From an uncultured bacterium (lineage in GTDB: Bacteria > Zixibacteria > MSB-5A5 > CAIYYT01): a stretch of DNA of 51,338 nucleotides. The stretch's first letter is position 1. Every line of letters begins with the position of its first letter. Under the pieces are notes generated by a model, which was not told where the DNA came from, searched no databases, and saw only the letters and a list, made by a program, of their open reading frames with translations. Below are positions 31,257-41,145 of this stretch, piece by piece. Both the position numbers and the translations under genes were made by a program. The stretch spans positions 1-51,338 of the forward strand of contig CAIVAP010000046.1 of the NCBI GenBank assembly GCA_903903945.1. Direction: 5' to 3'.

Positions 31257-32636
31257 CTATCTCGACCCAAACATCACCGTAACCAACAGCGAGAATATCC
31301 AGATCCCCAGTCCTGCTTCGATGCCAACAAAAATACACGCCCACCGGATCGGCTTGTATTCCACGGGCTGGAAACGGAAAAACTGCAGCCACTGTCTCGG
31401 TTGCAAAGCGCCGTATCCGAACGTCGCCAGCGATAACAGACTGAAATAGAAACAGTCGAAAAAGAGCATGCCATTGCGAAACTCAAGCAGAGTTTCCTTG
31501 CCTTCTTTGGCAGGATCATACTCGCAAATTCCTGACTGCGTTCTCCTGCTCAGCGTGAGCAGAGCAAAGATCAGACTGAAACCGACGACCACTATTATCG
31601 AATACCATAGCAGCCACATCGGACGGGCGCCGTAACCAAATGTCCATTTCAAGAATAACAGTCGCAAAATCCGCACGGGCGAAAACCACGGGTAGCTGCA
31701 GGTGATAACTTCGTTCTCGCGATAATGAAACTCGTTGGCGATGTCATCGAGCAGTTCCCGACGATACAGCATTTTGAGATCGCGATAAGTTACTTCTGCG
31801 CGACGGAAATCCTCCGACGTCTTCAGCGACAATTCCTCACCAATAAGATAGCGACTGTACACACTGTCGCCCCAACGGATGTCGCGGATGTTGCGCGCTT
31901 TGCCGAGTTGCACCTGATACAGGTAGGTGGAATCAAATCTCGCCTGAAACAAATCGGCGTCTTGAAGATCGGCTTCGCGCATCACCGCTTGCGGCAAGGC
32001 ACAATTCTGCATGTTGGCCTGCCGCAAGTCCGCATTTACTAGCAATACGGCGCGCAGATTGGCAGCGGTCAAATTGGCGTGTACCATTATCGTCGAAGAG
32101 AGATTTGCATTTCTCAAGTCGGCGCCGGTCAGATCGACGTCCTGCATCTTCGCCGACTCCAGGTTCGCTCCGGTCAGGTTCGCGCGTCCAAGCCGCGCGC
32201 TGGTTAGATCAGTCCCGCGTAAATAGGCGCTGTCGAGGTTGGCTTCGGTCAAGTCAGCTCCCTGCAAATTCGCACCAAACAAGTCGGCCCCCTGCAGATA
32301 GGCATAACTCAAATTGGCACGTCTCAGTTCGGCGCCATTAAGCGAGATGCCTCGCAAATCGTCGACAAACACCATACCTCCGCCGGCGGGCACCTTGGCG
32401 ACAAATTCAGGCAGTGCCGTTCCCCCTGCAAGCGCGGCCACGACAGCATCTACTTGCTCTTGTGTCCAACGACTTTTAAGTGCTCCCTTCTCGCTATCAG
32501 AATAGTCAGCCCAACTCGCAAGTGGAATCGACTGCGCCTGCACCGCAGATACTGTTAGCAGCAGACTCAGTACTGCCCATGACCACCAGTTGGAGCGGTT
32601 CAGATTATGCTTAGAATCAGGACGATGTGTGTTCAT
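31257..32636 (-). CDS. Pentapeptide-repeat protein with two-helix K+-channel-like C-terminus
   Basis: 459 aa. A hydrophobic N-terminal segment (WWSWAVLSLLLTVSAVQAQS) looks like a signal peptide. Residues ~93-250 are pentapeptide repeats of A(D/N)LxX type (about 30), forming a right-handed quadrilateral beta-helix. The C-terminus has two membrane helices ('MWLLWYSIIVVVGFSLIFALL' and 'WACIFVGIEAGLGIWIFSLLV') flanking a pore helix with TFGYG (405-409), matching the K+ selectivity filter T-x-G-Y-G of Ion_trans_2 channels. The gene starts 24 nt after the patatin-Omp85 gene in the same direction. Channel function is inferred from sequence alone. Confidence 0.85.
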   Translation of the reverse strand: MNTHRPDSKHNLNRSNWWSWAVLSLLLTVSAVQAQSIPLASWADYSDSEKGALKSRWTQEQVDAVVAALAGGTALPEFVAKVPAGGGMVFVDDLRGISLNGAELRRANLSYAYLQGADLFGANLQGADLTEANLDSAYLRGTDLTSARLGRANLTGANLESAKMQDVDLTGADLRNANLSSTIMVHANLTAANLRAVLLVNADLRQANMQNCALPQAVMREADLQDADLFQARFDSTYLYQVQLGKARNIRDIRWGDSVYSRYLIGEELSLKTSEDFRRAEVTYRDLKMLYRRELLDDIANEFHYRENEVITCSYPWFSPVRILRLLFLKWTFGYGARPMWLLWYSIIVVVGFSLIFALLTLSRRTQSGICEYDPAKEGKETLLEFRNGMLFFDCFYFSLLSLATFGYGALQPRQWLQFFRFQPVEYKPIRWACIFVGIEAGLGIWIFSLLVTVMFGSR

Positions 32637-32660
32637 ATCTGTGAATCTGCCTTCCCTCTG

Positions 32661-35288
32661 TTAGAAGTCAAAACCCAAATTGAGGTACAGTCGGTCGTAT
32701 TTGGCTTCCGCGCGACCGTAACCGATTGAAAGCGGTCCCAACGGCGTATCCAATGCCAACGCCACGCCCCAAGCGTGCCGCAGACCCTGCACACGCACTT
32801 CCTCAAAGCGACCAAAGACTTGTCCGGCATCGTAGCGAAACGACAAGTAGGTGCTGTAGACCGGCCCCAGACGCACTTCGAAGTTGCTCAGGAAATACTT
32901 GTCGCCGACGAGTTGATCAACGGCATAACCGTTGAAGCTACGGCTGCCGCCGAGGTAGAACTTGTCGTAAATCGGCAGTCCATTCTGGGACAGACCAAGC
33001 GCCAGTCTGGGATGCACATTCAACCTGTGGGCAAGCTTCACATATCCCTCGGCTGATCCTTCGAACTTACGAAACACTTCATCAGCGGAAAGCACATCAC
33101 TTGCTATCTCCAGTGTGCCCTTCAGCACTCTCCCCGCGGTTGGAAACGTAAAGCGATCCCTCGTATCGACAGTGACACCAGACTGCAAGGACGCTACACG
33201 GCGTTCGTTGCTCGATTTCTCGTCTCCGAACTGATACCTTACTCCTTCAAATCGCGCCGTGACATCAAACAATCCCCGCTTCCACAACTGCTGTCCTACC
33301 CCAAACTTGATTCCCCAGCGCTTGTCGGTGCGATCAGAGATTTTCTCGCCGTCCTGGAACTGCCCGATCTTGTCATTCGCGTAGTAGAGCCGGATATTAT
33401 AGGTTATAAACGAGCGGAAGATTCTGTCAGCGCGCAACTGTAATTGATACAGCTTGCGACGCTCCGAAAAACGGGCGCTGACGGACAATTCATTGCCCGT
33501 CCCGAACAGATTCGCGTATCCCGTCTTGACAAGGCTCTCAGGATGAAAATCTTCGTGATATCTTGCGGCCACGCGTGCGAAAGTGAATCTCCTTTCCTTC
33601 ACGAGGATCGTGACCCAGACACCGCCGTTGCGTTCTTCCAATCGCAGGTTGACGTTATCGAACAACCCCGAGCTATAAATGTCTTGTACGCCACGCATAG
33701 CGCGAAACTTGCTGTAAAAGTCGCCGGCGTCCAGAGGAAAGTAACTGGTTACTACCCACCAGCGAGTCTTGTCGTTACCTTCAACGCTAATGCCAGAGAT
33801 GCGCCCTTCATCAAGGACGATTTTCAATTCCTGTCTAACCGTATCAAGACTTGCGCCCTTAATCTGTGCCAAGTCATAACCATTGCTCCGATAGAAAGTC
33901 AGGATACTGTCATAGACTGCCTGCAGCCGCACCACCGAATTGACTGGCGCGATGCCAAGTCCCGACACTCGCAGCAACGTCGAATCGGCATAGAGTTGAT
34001 TGCCGTTGATGCTGATCTGTTTGATCAAGGCAAACGGAGCCGTCTCCACCACAAGTCTGTTCCCATCGAGCCGGTAGCGGACACTGGCATAAGCGCCGGT
34101 TCGGAACAGTTCATATACCGCCTGGTTTATTTGCGCTATTCTGATACTCTGCCCCTGCAACCGGATCAAATTGCTTCGGGCGCCGCGCTTAGATGAATCA
34201 AGTTTCTCCGGTACCATGTCTTCGAACTTCACCGAATCCAATCGGATTACTGCACAAGTATCTGTTACTTGCGCCAGTCGCCTTCTTAGCTCCAATATCC
34301 GCGGCGCCATCGCGCGTCTCCCGCGCGCGATAGCCGAATCTCCCATATTGAATGCGGTCGCCTTAAAACCTGACAGATCGGGTGTCACCACAAAATCTGC
34401 CTCGGATAACAAGCGCCGTTTGGCCTCGGCTGAAAGTATGGTGGCCACCTGGCCGGCTATGTCAATCGCGTCGCTGATTTCGCCAAGCGGCATCAATTCT
34501 GACGTTACATCCACTGCGATCACAAAGTCAGCTCCTATTTTGCGCACGGTGTGCGTGGGAATCGGTTCGAGCAGTCCGCCGTCCATCAGCAACCGTCCAT
34601 CCTGCTCAAGCGGTGTAAATGCCAGCGGCACTCCCATTGTCGCGCGCAGCGCCTCGATCATTGATCCCCGCTCGAAAACCACTTCCTCGCCAGTGACGAT
34701 GTCTGTCGCCACCACTGCCAGTTTGCGATCGAGATTGGCGAAGTCGCCTTTGGAGAAGTAGCTCGACGTCAGGGTCAGCGAACTCAAAACATTGACTAAC
34801 TTCTGACCGGAACTGAGCGCCGTCGGTATTTTCGGATTGAATCCATCAAATCTGAGTGTGAGCAACTCACCTTCTGTTTCCGCCCTACGGGTGAATAGTT
34901 GTGAGCCACGCTGTGGTTTATCCGAGAAAAAGTCATTCCAACGAATGCCGAGAGCCGTTTTCTCAATCTGTTCGGGTGTCATCCCCGTGGCATAGAGTCC
35001 GCCGATAATCCCTCCCATGGATGTTCCCGCCACTATATCAATCTCCACGCCGCTTCTCTCTAACTCCTCCAATACTCCAAGGTGCGCGAATCCGCGCGCG
35101 CCACCTCCGGAAAGGGCGATGCCCGTTCTGTAGCCCTTGACATTCTGAGTCATAGCCGTTTTCAGCGCAGCCGGTGTCAGATTGCTGTAGTCAACTTCGA
35201 AATCCCGCGATGAGGCCTCTGGCGTAACGAATGCCAGCAGACCGGCAAGAGCCAACACCTTCCAGAACCAGTAAGCAGATCGAATCAC
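32661..35288 (-). CDS. Patatin-like phospholipase fused to POTRA and Omp85 barrel (PlpD-like, type Vd)
   Basis: 875 aa. Signal peptide (~1-27), then a patatin domain with the oxyanion loop GGGARG (61-66), Ser90 in GTSMG and Asp236 in DGG, the Ser-Asp dyad of patatins. Residues ~360-560 hold POTRA-like segments ('LIKQISINGNQLYADSTLL', 'ISGISVEGNDKTRW'). The rest is an Omp85 barrel ending in 'RLYLNLGFDF', a terminal aromatic. PlpD of Pseudomonas has one POTRA and ~730 aa; this one is longer. The lipase would face the outside, or stay linked to the outer membrane. It heads an operon with the pentapeptide-channel gene. Confidence 0.93.
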   Translation of the reverse strand: MIRSAYWFWKVLALAGLLAFVTPEASSRDFEVDYSNLTPAALKTAMTQNVKGYRTGIALSGGGARGFAHLGVLEELERSGVEIDIVAGTSMGGIIGGLYATGMTPEQIEKTALGIRWNDFFSDKPQRGSQLFTRRAETEGELLTLRFDGFNPKIPTALSSGQKLVNVLSSLTLTSSYFSKGDFANLDRKLAVVATDIVTGEEVVFERGSMIEALRATMGVPLAFTPLEQDGRLLMDGGLLEPIPTHTVRKIGADFVIAVDVTSELMPLGEISDAIDIAGQVATILSAEAKRRLLSEADFVVTPDLSGFKATAFNMGDSAIARGRRAMAPRILELRRRLAQVTDTCAVIRLDSVKFEDMVPEKLDSSKRGARSNLIRLQGQSIRIAQINQAVYELFRTGAYASVRYRLDGNRLVVETAPFALIKQISINGNQLYADSTLLRVSGLGIAPVNSVVRLQAVYDSILTFYRSNGYDLAQIKGASLDTVRQELKIVLDEGRISGISVEGNDKTRWWVVTSYFPLDAGDFYSKFRAMRGVQDIYSSGLFDNVNLRLEERNGGVWVTILVKERRFTFARVAARYHEDFHPESLVKTGYANLFGTGNELSVSARFSERRKLYQLQLRADRIFRSFITYNIRLYYANDKIGQFQDGEKISDRTDKRWGIKFGVGQQLWKRGLFDVTARFEGVRYQFGDEKSSNERRVASLQSGVTVDTRDRFTFPTAGRVLKGTLEIASDVLSADEVFRKFEGSAEGYVKLAHRLNVHPRLALGLSQNGLPIYDKFYLGGSRSFNGYAVDQLVGDKYFLSNFEVRLGPVYSTYLSFRYDAGQVFGRFEEVRVQGLRHAWGVALALDTPLGPLSIGYGRAEAKYDRLYLNLGFDF

Positions 35289-35368
35289 GCCGGCAAGTAA
35301 CTACCGTGCAGGTTCAAACTCAAGCGGAAAGAGTTTGACTCCTATTGAGTAGCTCTCTATCATTCGAC

Positions 35369-36160
35369 ATGGATAAACTGTCGCTGGCCAAAGAACGCGA
35401 ACTCACAGCTATTTCCGCGCGGCATGGTCGTCGCAAAATGGGCAAGACAATTGTCGAGGGTGTCCGCGCGATTGGCGCTATGCTGAACTCCGGAGTGGTC
35501 CCTGATTATGTTGTGGTCTCGCCAAGTAGCCTGACAACTGAGGGCGAGGAATTCCTGAGAGGACTTGCCAATCGCGATCTGACGATATTCGAATGCGATA
35601 CCAAGCGTTTTGCCAAGTTGTCCGACACCGTAAACTCACAGGGCTTCTTGGCTGCTATCAAGACTGATCTGAAGCAAGTTGACGATCGGGCACTCGCCAA
35701 TGCTCGATTCATTCTCTATCTTGACGGCATCAGCGATCCCGGCAACGTCGGCACAATCCTACGCACGGCAGCGGCCTTTGCTGTCGACCTCGTAGCCGCG
35801 TCACCGACTACTGTTGATTTCTATAATCCGAAAGTCATTCGCGCCTCTGCGGGTATGGTCTTTCGCCTAACATTGTTGCCTGTCAATGACCCGAAGCGCT
35901 TTTTTGATAGGCTTTCTGTCAACGATATCGAATTGCTCGGCAGCGCGCCTGAAGCTGCAACTACGCTCGAGACAACAACTCTGGCAGGAAAAGTGTGTCT
36001 GGCCATAGGCTCGGAAGCGATTGGTCTAAGCCCGATCGCCCGCCAGGCGAGCCGGCGACTGTTTCGCATTAAGACCGTTGACGCGGTCGAATCACTCAAC
36101 GCCGCTGCCGCCGCGGCTATTGCCATCCATCAGATTGCCACGAAACTGGAGTTGATATGA
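35369..36160 (+). CDS. SpoU/TrmH-family RNA 2'-O-methyltransferase
   Basis: 263 aa from ATG 35369; a TTG at 35345 is an alternative and neither has a clear ribosome site. An N-terminal substrate-binding domain (GKTIVEGVRAI) leads to the SPOUT knot: motif 1 'DGISDPGNVGTILRTAAAF' with Asn and Arg, motif 2 'CLAIGSEAIGLS', motif 3 'ESLNAAAAAAIAIH'. The Ala in 'GSEAIGL' replaces the usual Gly or Pro. It methylates rRNA or tRNA with SAM; the site is unknown. Its stop overlaps the DUF4097-protein start by 4 nt. Confidence 0.93.
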   Translation: MDKLSLAKERELTAISARHGRRKMGKTIVEGVRAIGAMLNSGVVPDYVVVSPSSLTTEGEEFLRGLANRDLTIFECDTKRFAKLSDTVNSQGFLAAIKTDLKQVDDRALANARFILYLDGISDPGNVGTILRTAAAFAVDLVAASPTTVDFYNPKVIRASAGMVFRLTLLPVNDPKRFFDRLSVNDIELLGSAPEAATTLETTTLAGKVCLAIGSEAIGLSPIARQASRRLFRIKTVDAVESLNAAAAAAIAIHQIATKLELI

Positions 36161-37272
36161 AACCAAATGGTGCCGCAACCCGTATTCCTAAGAGTATGAT
36201 ACAGCGACTGATTTCCGTATTTTTGACGGTCGCGCTTTGTTCGAGCATGGTGATGGCTCAGCAAGATCGCGTTGAAAGGGTTAGCAGCGAGCGTTTTGAG
36301 ACAGAGCTGACTACGCTCAAATTTTCCGGCGGACATTACACCAATCTCTCATTCACGGGCTCGTCATACATCATCGGAAAACTGTCGATTGTGTCCTCGG
36401 ACAAGCCGGTCACGACCGTGACCTATCGCAAGACGTTGAAAGCCGACTCGCAACGGCAGGCCGAGCAGTTCGCCGACTACATCGAAGTCAATGGGGAAGA
36501 GTTGGAGAACGAACTGTCTATCTCCGCCGAGACGAAATCGGTGCCGCCGTGGAGCGAAACGAACTGGTCTGGCGGCGCCAATATTGAAATTGAAGTCCCC
36601 AGAAACGAGAACTTGAAGATCGACGTCCGCACGACCGTGTACACGATCGATATTACGGGCCCCTTTGCCACCGTAGATATCACCAGCAGTCTCGGCGATG
36701 TCTCTATTGAGAAGATTACGAACAAGATCCGGGTCTCTCTCGAAAACGGCGGCGTCAGCGTGCGTGATTGCACGGGCCCGGTAACCATCTCTACGGCATT
36801 GCGACCGATAACCTTGACCCGCGTTGATGGCAAACTGGGTTCGATAAAATTGCGCAACACCAATGCCAAAATCGTTCTCGAATCCGTGCGCGGCGAAATC
36901 GACGCCCGCTGCGTTAACGCGATAATCTCCGGCAGCAACGTCAGTTTTGAAGCGGGACACTCGCAATTGGTCTCCGAGAACTCTAATGTTGAGATCGATG
37001 CAGATGCGGTCAATGGCGATCTGACTATTCGCGACGCGAACGGCAAAATTAACCTGTCGTTGCCCGCGAACACGTCCGCCGGCTATCTGCTTCAGGTAGA
37101 GGAAGCCGGTCGCATCTACACAAAAGATCTGCCCATGGTTGTCACGGTCGCTTCGCGCACGCGGGTAATCGGGACCAGCGACAACAAACGGAATAAAATC
37201 GAGGTTGACATGTCAGGGGTAGGTACTATAAATTTGGAGGGAAAGCCGGCGAACAGGATGTCGATCCGGTAA
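36157..37272 (+). CDS. DUF4097-type secreted beta-helix protein
   Basis: 371 aa with Sec signal (LISVFLTVALCSSMVMAQ; cleavage before QDR). The mature part is a run of short beta-strands of the 'DUF4097/putative adhesin' kind: 'VTYRKTLKAD', 'IEIEVPRNENLKIDVRTTVYTIDITG', 'VDITSSLGDVSIEKI', 'LTIRDANGKINLSLP', consistent with a beta-solenoid. It is probably periplasmic or surface-located. It overlaps the SpoU gene by ATGA and precedes the barrel-SppA gene by 13 nt, so the three are likely co-transcribed. The function is unknown. Confidence 0.82.
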   Translation: MKPNGAATRIPKSMIQRLISVFLTVALCSSMVMAQQDRVERVSSERFETELTTLKFSGGHYTNLSFTGSSYIIGKLSIVSSDKPVTTVTYRKTLKADSQRQAEQFADYIEVNGEELENELSISAETKSVPPWSETNWSGGANIEIEVPRNENLKIDVRTTVYTIDITGPFATVDITSSLGDVSIEKITNKIRVSLENGGVSVRDCTGPVTISTALRPITLTRVDGKLGSIKLRNTNAKIVLESVRGEIDARCVNAIISGSNVSFEAGHSQLVSENSNVEIDADAVNGDLTIRDANGKINLSLPANTSAGYLLQVEEAGRIYTKDLPMVVTVASRTRVIGTSDNKRNKIEVDMSGVGTINLEGKPANRMSIR

Positions 37273-37285
37273 CAAGCAAGGGATT

Positions 37286-39733
37286 TTGACCGAAAGGCGC
37301 ATTGTGCCTACCAGATTTCTCATTGTCACACTTGTCCTTCTCTCATTTTCGTTTACCTCAGCCCAGGAGAAACCACTCTCACCCGGTTTGCTGTTTCCTG
37401 ATATACCCTGTGCCGGCGTGACCGGAACCGAAGCGGTGGTGCTCAATCCGGCAGCGCTTTTTATCAACAGACCGCTTGGGGTTCAGCTCTACCACACCGC
37501 TCCCAAAGACAAGTTCGCAGGTGATGACGCGGTTCTGATCTCGGCGGGGGGGCTCGGTTTTGGCTACCAGCGTCTTAGACGCGGGATGTCAGAGATCGTC
37601 TCACGCTACGATTTCGCTTTGTCCTCACGACTGATCAAAAACATCTATACCGGTCTGTCATATACATATTACAAGACCGCGTTGAAACCACTCGACAAAT
37701 CACATTCTTGGAATTTCTCTCTACTGGCGCATTTGAATCGTTTTGCCTCCGTCTCCGCTGAAGCACAGAACCTTAATCGGCAAAAGTATTCCGGCATCAA
37801 GACCGATCTGGGTTATCGACTCAGCGCTGCCCTACATCCAGTTGGTGAACGCGTTACTATTGGTGGCAACCTGCAGCTCTACGGCAAACAAGATATCAAA
37901 GACGCCTCCTGGCGTGCGTCCGCACGCGTTGTCGCAGCCAAAGGGCTTGTTCTCTATGGCGGCTTCGATGACAAGCACGCTTTCGGCGTCGGTATTGAGT
38001 TGCATTTCGGAGAGGGTTTCTTCGGCGCGGAAGGTTTTTTCGATGATGAAACTAACCATCTTGGGACAACCGCCTACACCGGTTACACGATGGCTCGACG
38101 CGGCGACATGATCTCCGGGGCGGGCAAGATTCTTCACGTCGATCTCTCCGGAGACATTCCCGAGGAGCGCACCAGCCGGCTCTTCATGTTCCGCTCCGGC
38201 GGGACTGTGTACCAGAAACTTGCCGCCATCAAAACCGCGCAGAGCGATCGTCAAGTCAAAGGCATCCTACTGACCATCAAGAATCCTTCCATCGGTTGGG
38301 GCAAACTGGCCGATTTCCGGCGCGCCATCACGGAATTTAGGAAGACAGGTAAGACGGTAATCTGCTATCTTGGCGTCTCTCCGAGCAACGGCAGCTACTA
38401 TTTGGCCTCTGCCGCCGATCAGGTCTACATGCTTCCCGTCGACGCCCTCAACTTGACCGGACTGCGGGCTGAAGTGACCTTTTACAAAGGCACACTCGAC
38501 AAGATCGGCATTGAGCCGCAATTCGAGAAGTTAGGCGAATACAAGGACTATCCCAATCAGTTTACCGACACGACTTTGATTCCGCCACATCGGGAGGCGC
38601 TGGAAGCGTTGCTTGATGATCTCTATTCCCAGCTTGTCGGCGAAATCGCGCCCGACCGCAGATTGACCACGACCCAGCTTCAGAAGATTATCGATTCCGG
38701 TCCCTTTACCTCGGTTCAGGCCGAATCACTAGGACTCGTTGACGGTCGTTACTACCCGGCTGATCTTGAGGGACGCCTACCCGAACTCTTTGGGGGGAAC
38801 TTCCCGTTGGTCGCTTCTGATCTTTACCAGTCAACGCCACCGTATCGCGAGCGCTTTGGTGAACCACCGCAGATCGCGTTGATTTCAATCTCCGGTTCAA
38901 TCACCAGAGGGAACTCCGGCTCGACTTTTGTTGACGGCAATACGGCCGGCTCGGCTACGATCTCGCGCGCCATCCGTCAAGCCAAGGACAATCGCTCGGT
39001 CAAGGCCATCGTGATGAGGCTCGACACCCCCGGCGGCGACGCGCTGGCATCTGATCTGATCTGGGGAGAGTTGATGGCTGCGCGCAAACAAAAGCCGGTC
39101 ATCGTGTCGATGTCAGATGTCTGCGCTTCCGGCGGCTACTATGTCGCCTCGGCGTCCGACAAGATTTTCCTTGAACCGACTACCATCACCGGCTCCATCG
39201 GAGTTTTTTATGGTAAGGTCAACATGGAGCAGTTCTATCGCAAACTGGGCATGACTACGGAGACAATTGTTCGCGGCAAGCACGCCAATATGTATTCCAT
39301 GAAATCGGGCTTCACTCCTGACGAACGCCAGCTTGTCCGGCGGCAGGTGCGCGATCTCTACGACAACTTCCTATCCATCGTGGCGGAAAACCGTAAACTC
39401 TCCAAAGACTCAGTCAATACGATCGCCCGTGGCCGTGTCTGGAGCGGTAAGCGCGCGCTGACGATCGGACTGGCGGATACTACCGGTGGTGTTCTCGAAG
39501 CCATTGCGGAAGCCAAAACCAGGGGCGGAATTTCCGACAGCTATTATCAGGTTATCGAATTGCCCGAGCGCCGTCTCGGTTTTTTCGATCTCCCCGACAT
39601 TCTTCTCGCCAGAGCCGCACGCTTCCTGGGACTAGCCAACGTCGGTCAAAACGCCGCGCTGAAAACATTGGCAGTTGAAACCGCAATGGATTCGCCGCAG
39701 ATGCGACTCCCTTATGAACTCATAATCGAATAG
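37286..39733 (+). CDS. sppA: SppA-type signal peptide peptidase with N-terminal outer-membrane barrel-like domain
   Basis: 815 aa from TTG 37286; GTG at 37304 is an alternative. Signal peptide (FLIVTLVLLSFSFTSAQ), then ~245 residues of amphipathic beta strands opening with 'GTEAVVLNPAALFINRPLGVQLYHT', similar to PorV-type barrels, then the two SppA modules (~282-815). The catalytic pair is Lys420 in 'LGEYKDYPNQF' (first module) and Ser615 in 'CASGGYYVAS' (second module), as in long-form SppA. Normal SppA is ~600 aa with one N-terminal membrane helix, so the barrel-like addition is unusual. It could place the peptidase at the outer membrane. Confidence 0.88.
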   Translation: MTERRIVPTRFLIVTLVLLSFSFTSAQEKPLSPGLLFPDIPCAGVTGTEAVVLNPAALFINRPLGVQLYHTAPKDKFAGDDAVLISAGGLGFGYQRLRRGMSEIVSRYDFALSSRLIKNIYTGLSYTYYKTALKPLDKSHSWNFSLLAHLNRFASVSAEAQNLNRQKYSGIKTDLGYRLSAALHPVGERVTIGGNLQLYGKQDIKDASWRASARVVAAKGLVLYGGFDDKHAFGVGIELHFGEGFFGAEGFFDDETNHLGTTAYTGYTMARRGDMISGAGKILHVDLSGDIPEERTSRLFMFRSGGTVYQKLAAIKTAQSDRQVKGILLTIKNPSIGWGKLADFRRAITEFRKTGKTVICYLGVSPSNGSYYLASAADQVYMLPVDALNLTGLRAEVTFYKGTLDKIGIEPQFEKLGEYKDYPNQFTDTTLIPPHREALEALLDDLYSQLVGEIAPDRRLTTTQLQKIIDSGPFTSVQAESLGLVDGRYYPADLEGRLPELFGGNFPLVASDLYQSTPPYRERFGEPPQIALISISGSITRGNSGSTFVDGNTAGSATISRAIRQAKDNRSVKAIVMRLDTPGGDALASDLIWGELMAARKQKPVIVSMSDVCASGGYYVASASDKIFLEPTTITGSIGVFYGKVNMEQFYRKLGMTTETIVRGKHANMYSMKSGFTPDERQLVRRQVRDLYDNFLSIVAENRKLSKDSVNTIARGRVWSGKRALTIGLADTTGGVLEAIAEAKTRGGISDSYYQVIELPERRLGFFDLPDILLARAARFLGLANVGQNAALKTLAVETAMDSPQMRLPYELIIE

Positions 39734-39801
39734 GTAACGCGCTCTTTCAACCTAGCGAAAGCGAACAAGAGATAGATGAATCAGTTAGGCATGGAGGTAA
39801 A

Positions 39802-41145
39802 ATGAAAAAACTGATTGTTGTCCTATTGTTCCTGATGGCGTTGGCGACTTCTGCCTACGCCGCGATGGAATGGCCGGTCGATAAACATGTCTTTGGCAAT
39901 GGCATGGTTCTGCTCACCATGGAGGATCACTCGACGCCTTCCGTGAGTCTGGAAATCTGGTTTCATGTCGGCTCGAAGAACGAGCGCCCCGGCTCCACCG
40001 GCATCTCGCATCTGTTCGAGCACTTGATGTTCATGGGAACGGACAAGATGGGGCCGGAGGAATACTCCAAGATCATACAGAAGAGTGGTGGTATCTGCAA
40101 CGCGTACACGTCGAATGACATGACTGTCTTTCAGGAAGACTTTGGTACGGCTCAACTAGAACAGGTGTTGGACATGGAAAGCGACCGGCTGCAACACCTG
40201 AAGATCAACGAGAAGAACTTCCTGACCGAACGTTCAGTCATCTGCGAAGAACGCGGGTTTACGGTCGACAACAGCCCGTTTGCAGACATCATGGAGCAAC
40301 TCGCTGCCAATGCCTGGTTGGCCCATCCCTATCAATGGCAAGTGGTTGGTTGGCGCGCCGATATCGAGAATCTCACATTGCGCCAGTGCCAGGAATACTT
40401 CAAGACATATTACAACCCTGCCAACGCCGTGATGGTGATCGTGGGGGACGTCAACACACAAGAGACTGTCAAATTGGTCGAGAAGTATTACGGCAAAATT
40501 CCGGGTAACCCCGATATTCCACGTCCGCTTTATGACGAACCCGAACAGCGTGGCGAACGTCGGGCCGACTTCCACAAGATGTCACAACTGCCGATCTTTA
40601 TCGCCGGCTATCATGTCCCCGGCGAAGGAAATACCGACCAGTATGCGCTGGATATCATGGGTCGCATTCTTTCCGGCGGCGAATCGAGCCGCATCTACAA
40701 ACGACTTGTTTACGACGAACAACTTGCACTGTTTGCCGGCGGCAATTATGGTCCGCGGGAGCAGGCCGGTCTGTTTTACGCCTACGCCGCCATGCAACCG
40801 GGTCACACCACTGCCGAAGGGGAGAAGGCGGTCTATGAAGAGATCGACAAGATGAAAACCCTGAAGGTTACCGACGAGGAACTGCAGAAGGCGAAGAATC
40901 AGGTCGAAGCCGAGTTCTATATGGGTATTCAATCCAACGAGAGCAAGGCGGAGTTGCTGGGGCGCACTCAGACTTTCCTTGGCGATTACAAGCTCCTGTT
41001 CCAGCAGGCGGACAAATACGCTGCTGTAACGGCGGATGACATCATGCGCGTCGCCAAGACCTATCTCGATTCGCGCAATCGCACGGTGATCACTGTGATT
41101 CAAGATACCAAACCTTCCGGAACCATGGGGATGAAAGAGGAGTGA
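39802..41145 (+). CDS. M16-family zinc metalloprotease, active subunit
   Basis: 447 aa with Sec signal (LIVVLLFLMALATSAYA). The inverted zinc motif HxxEH is intact (H70, E73, H74 in HLFEH) and the third ligand Glu lies ~76 residues later in 'ERSVICEER'. 'AYTSNDMTVFQEDF' and 'GEGNTDQYALDIMGRILSGGESSRIYKRLV' are typical of the M16B peptidase family. GGAGG precedes the ATG. It is paired with the inactive-type M16 gene that overlaps its stop, and the two probably form a periplasmic heterodimer that degrades peptides. Confidence 0.95.
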   Translation: MKKLIVVLLFLMALATSAYAAMEWPVDKHVFGNGMVLLTMEDHSTPSVSLEIWFHVGSKNERPGSTGISHLFEHLMFMGTDKMGPEEYSKIIQKSGGICNAYTSNDMTVFQEDFGTAQLEQVLDMESDRLQHLKINEKNFLTERSVICEERGFTVDNSPFADIMEQLAANAWLAHPYQWQVVGWRADIENLTLRQCQEYFKTYYNPANAVMVIVGDVNTQETVKLVEKYYGKIPGNPDIPRPLYDEPEQRGERRADFHKMSQLPIFIAGYHVPGEGNTDQYALDIMGRILSGGESSRIYKRLVYDEQLALFAGGNYGPREQAGLFYAYAAMQPGHTTAEGEKAVYEEIDKMKTLKVTDEELQKAKNQVEAEFYMGIQSNESKAELLGRTQTFLGDYKLLFQQADKYAAVTADDIMRVAKTYLDSRNRTVITVIQDTKPSGTMGMKEE

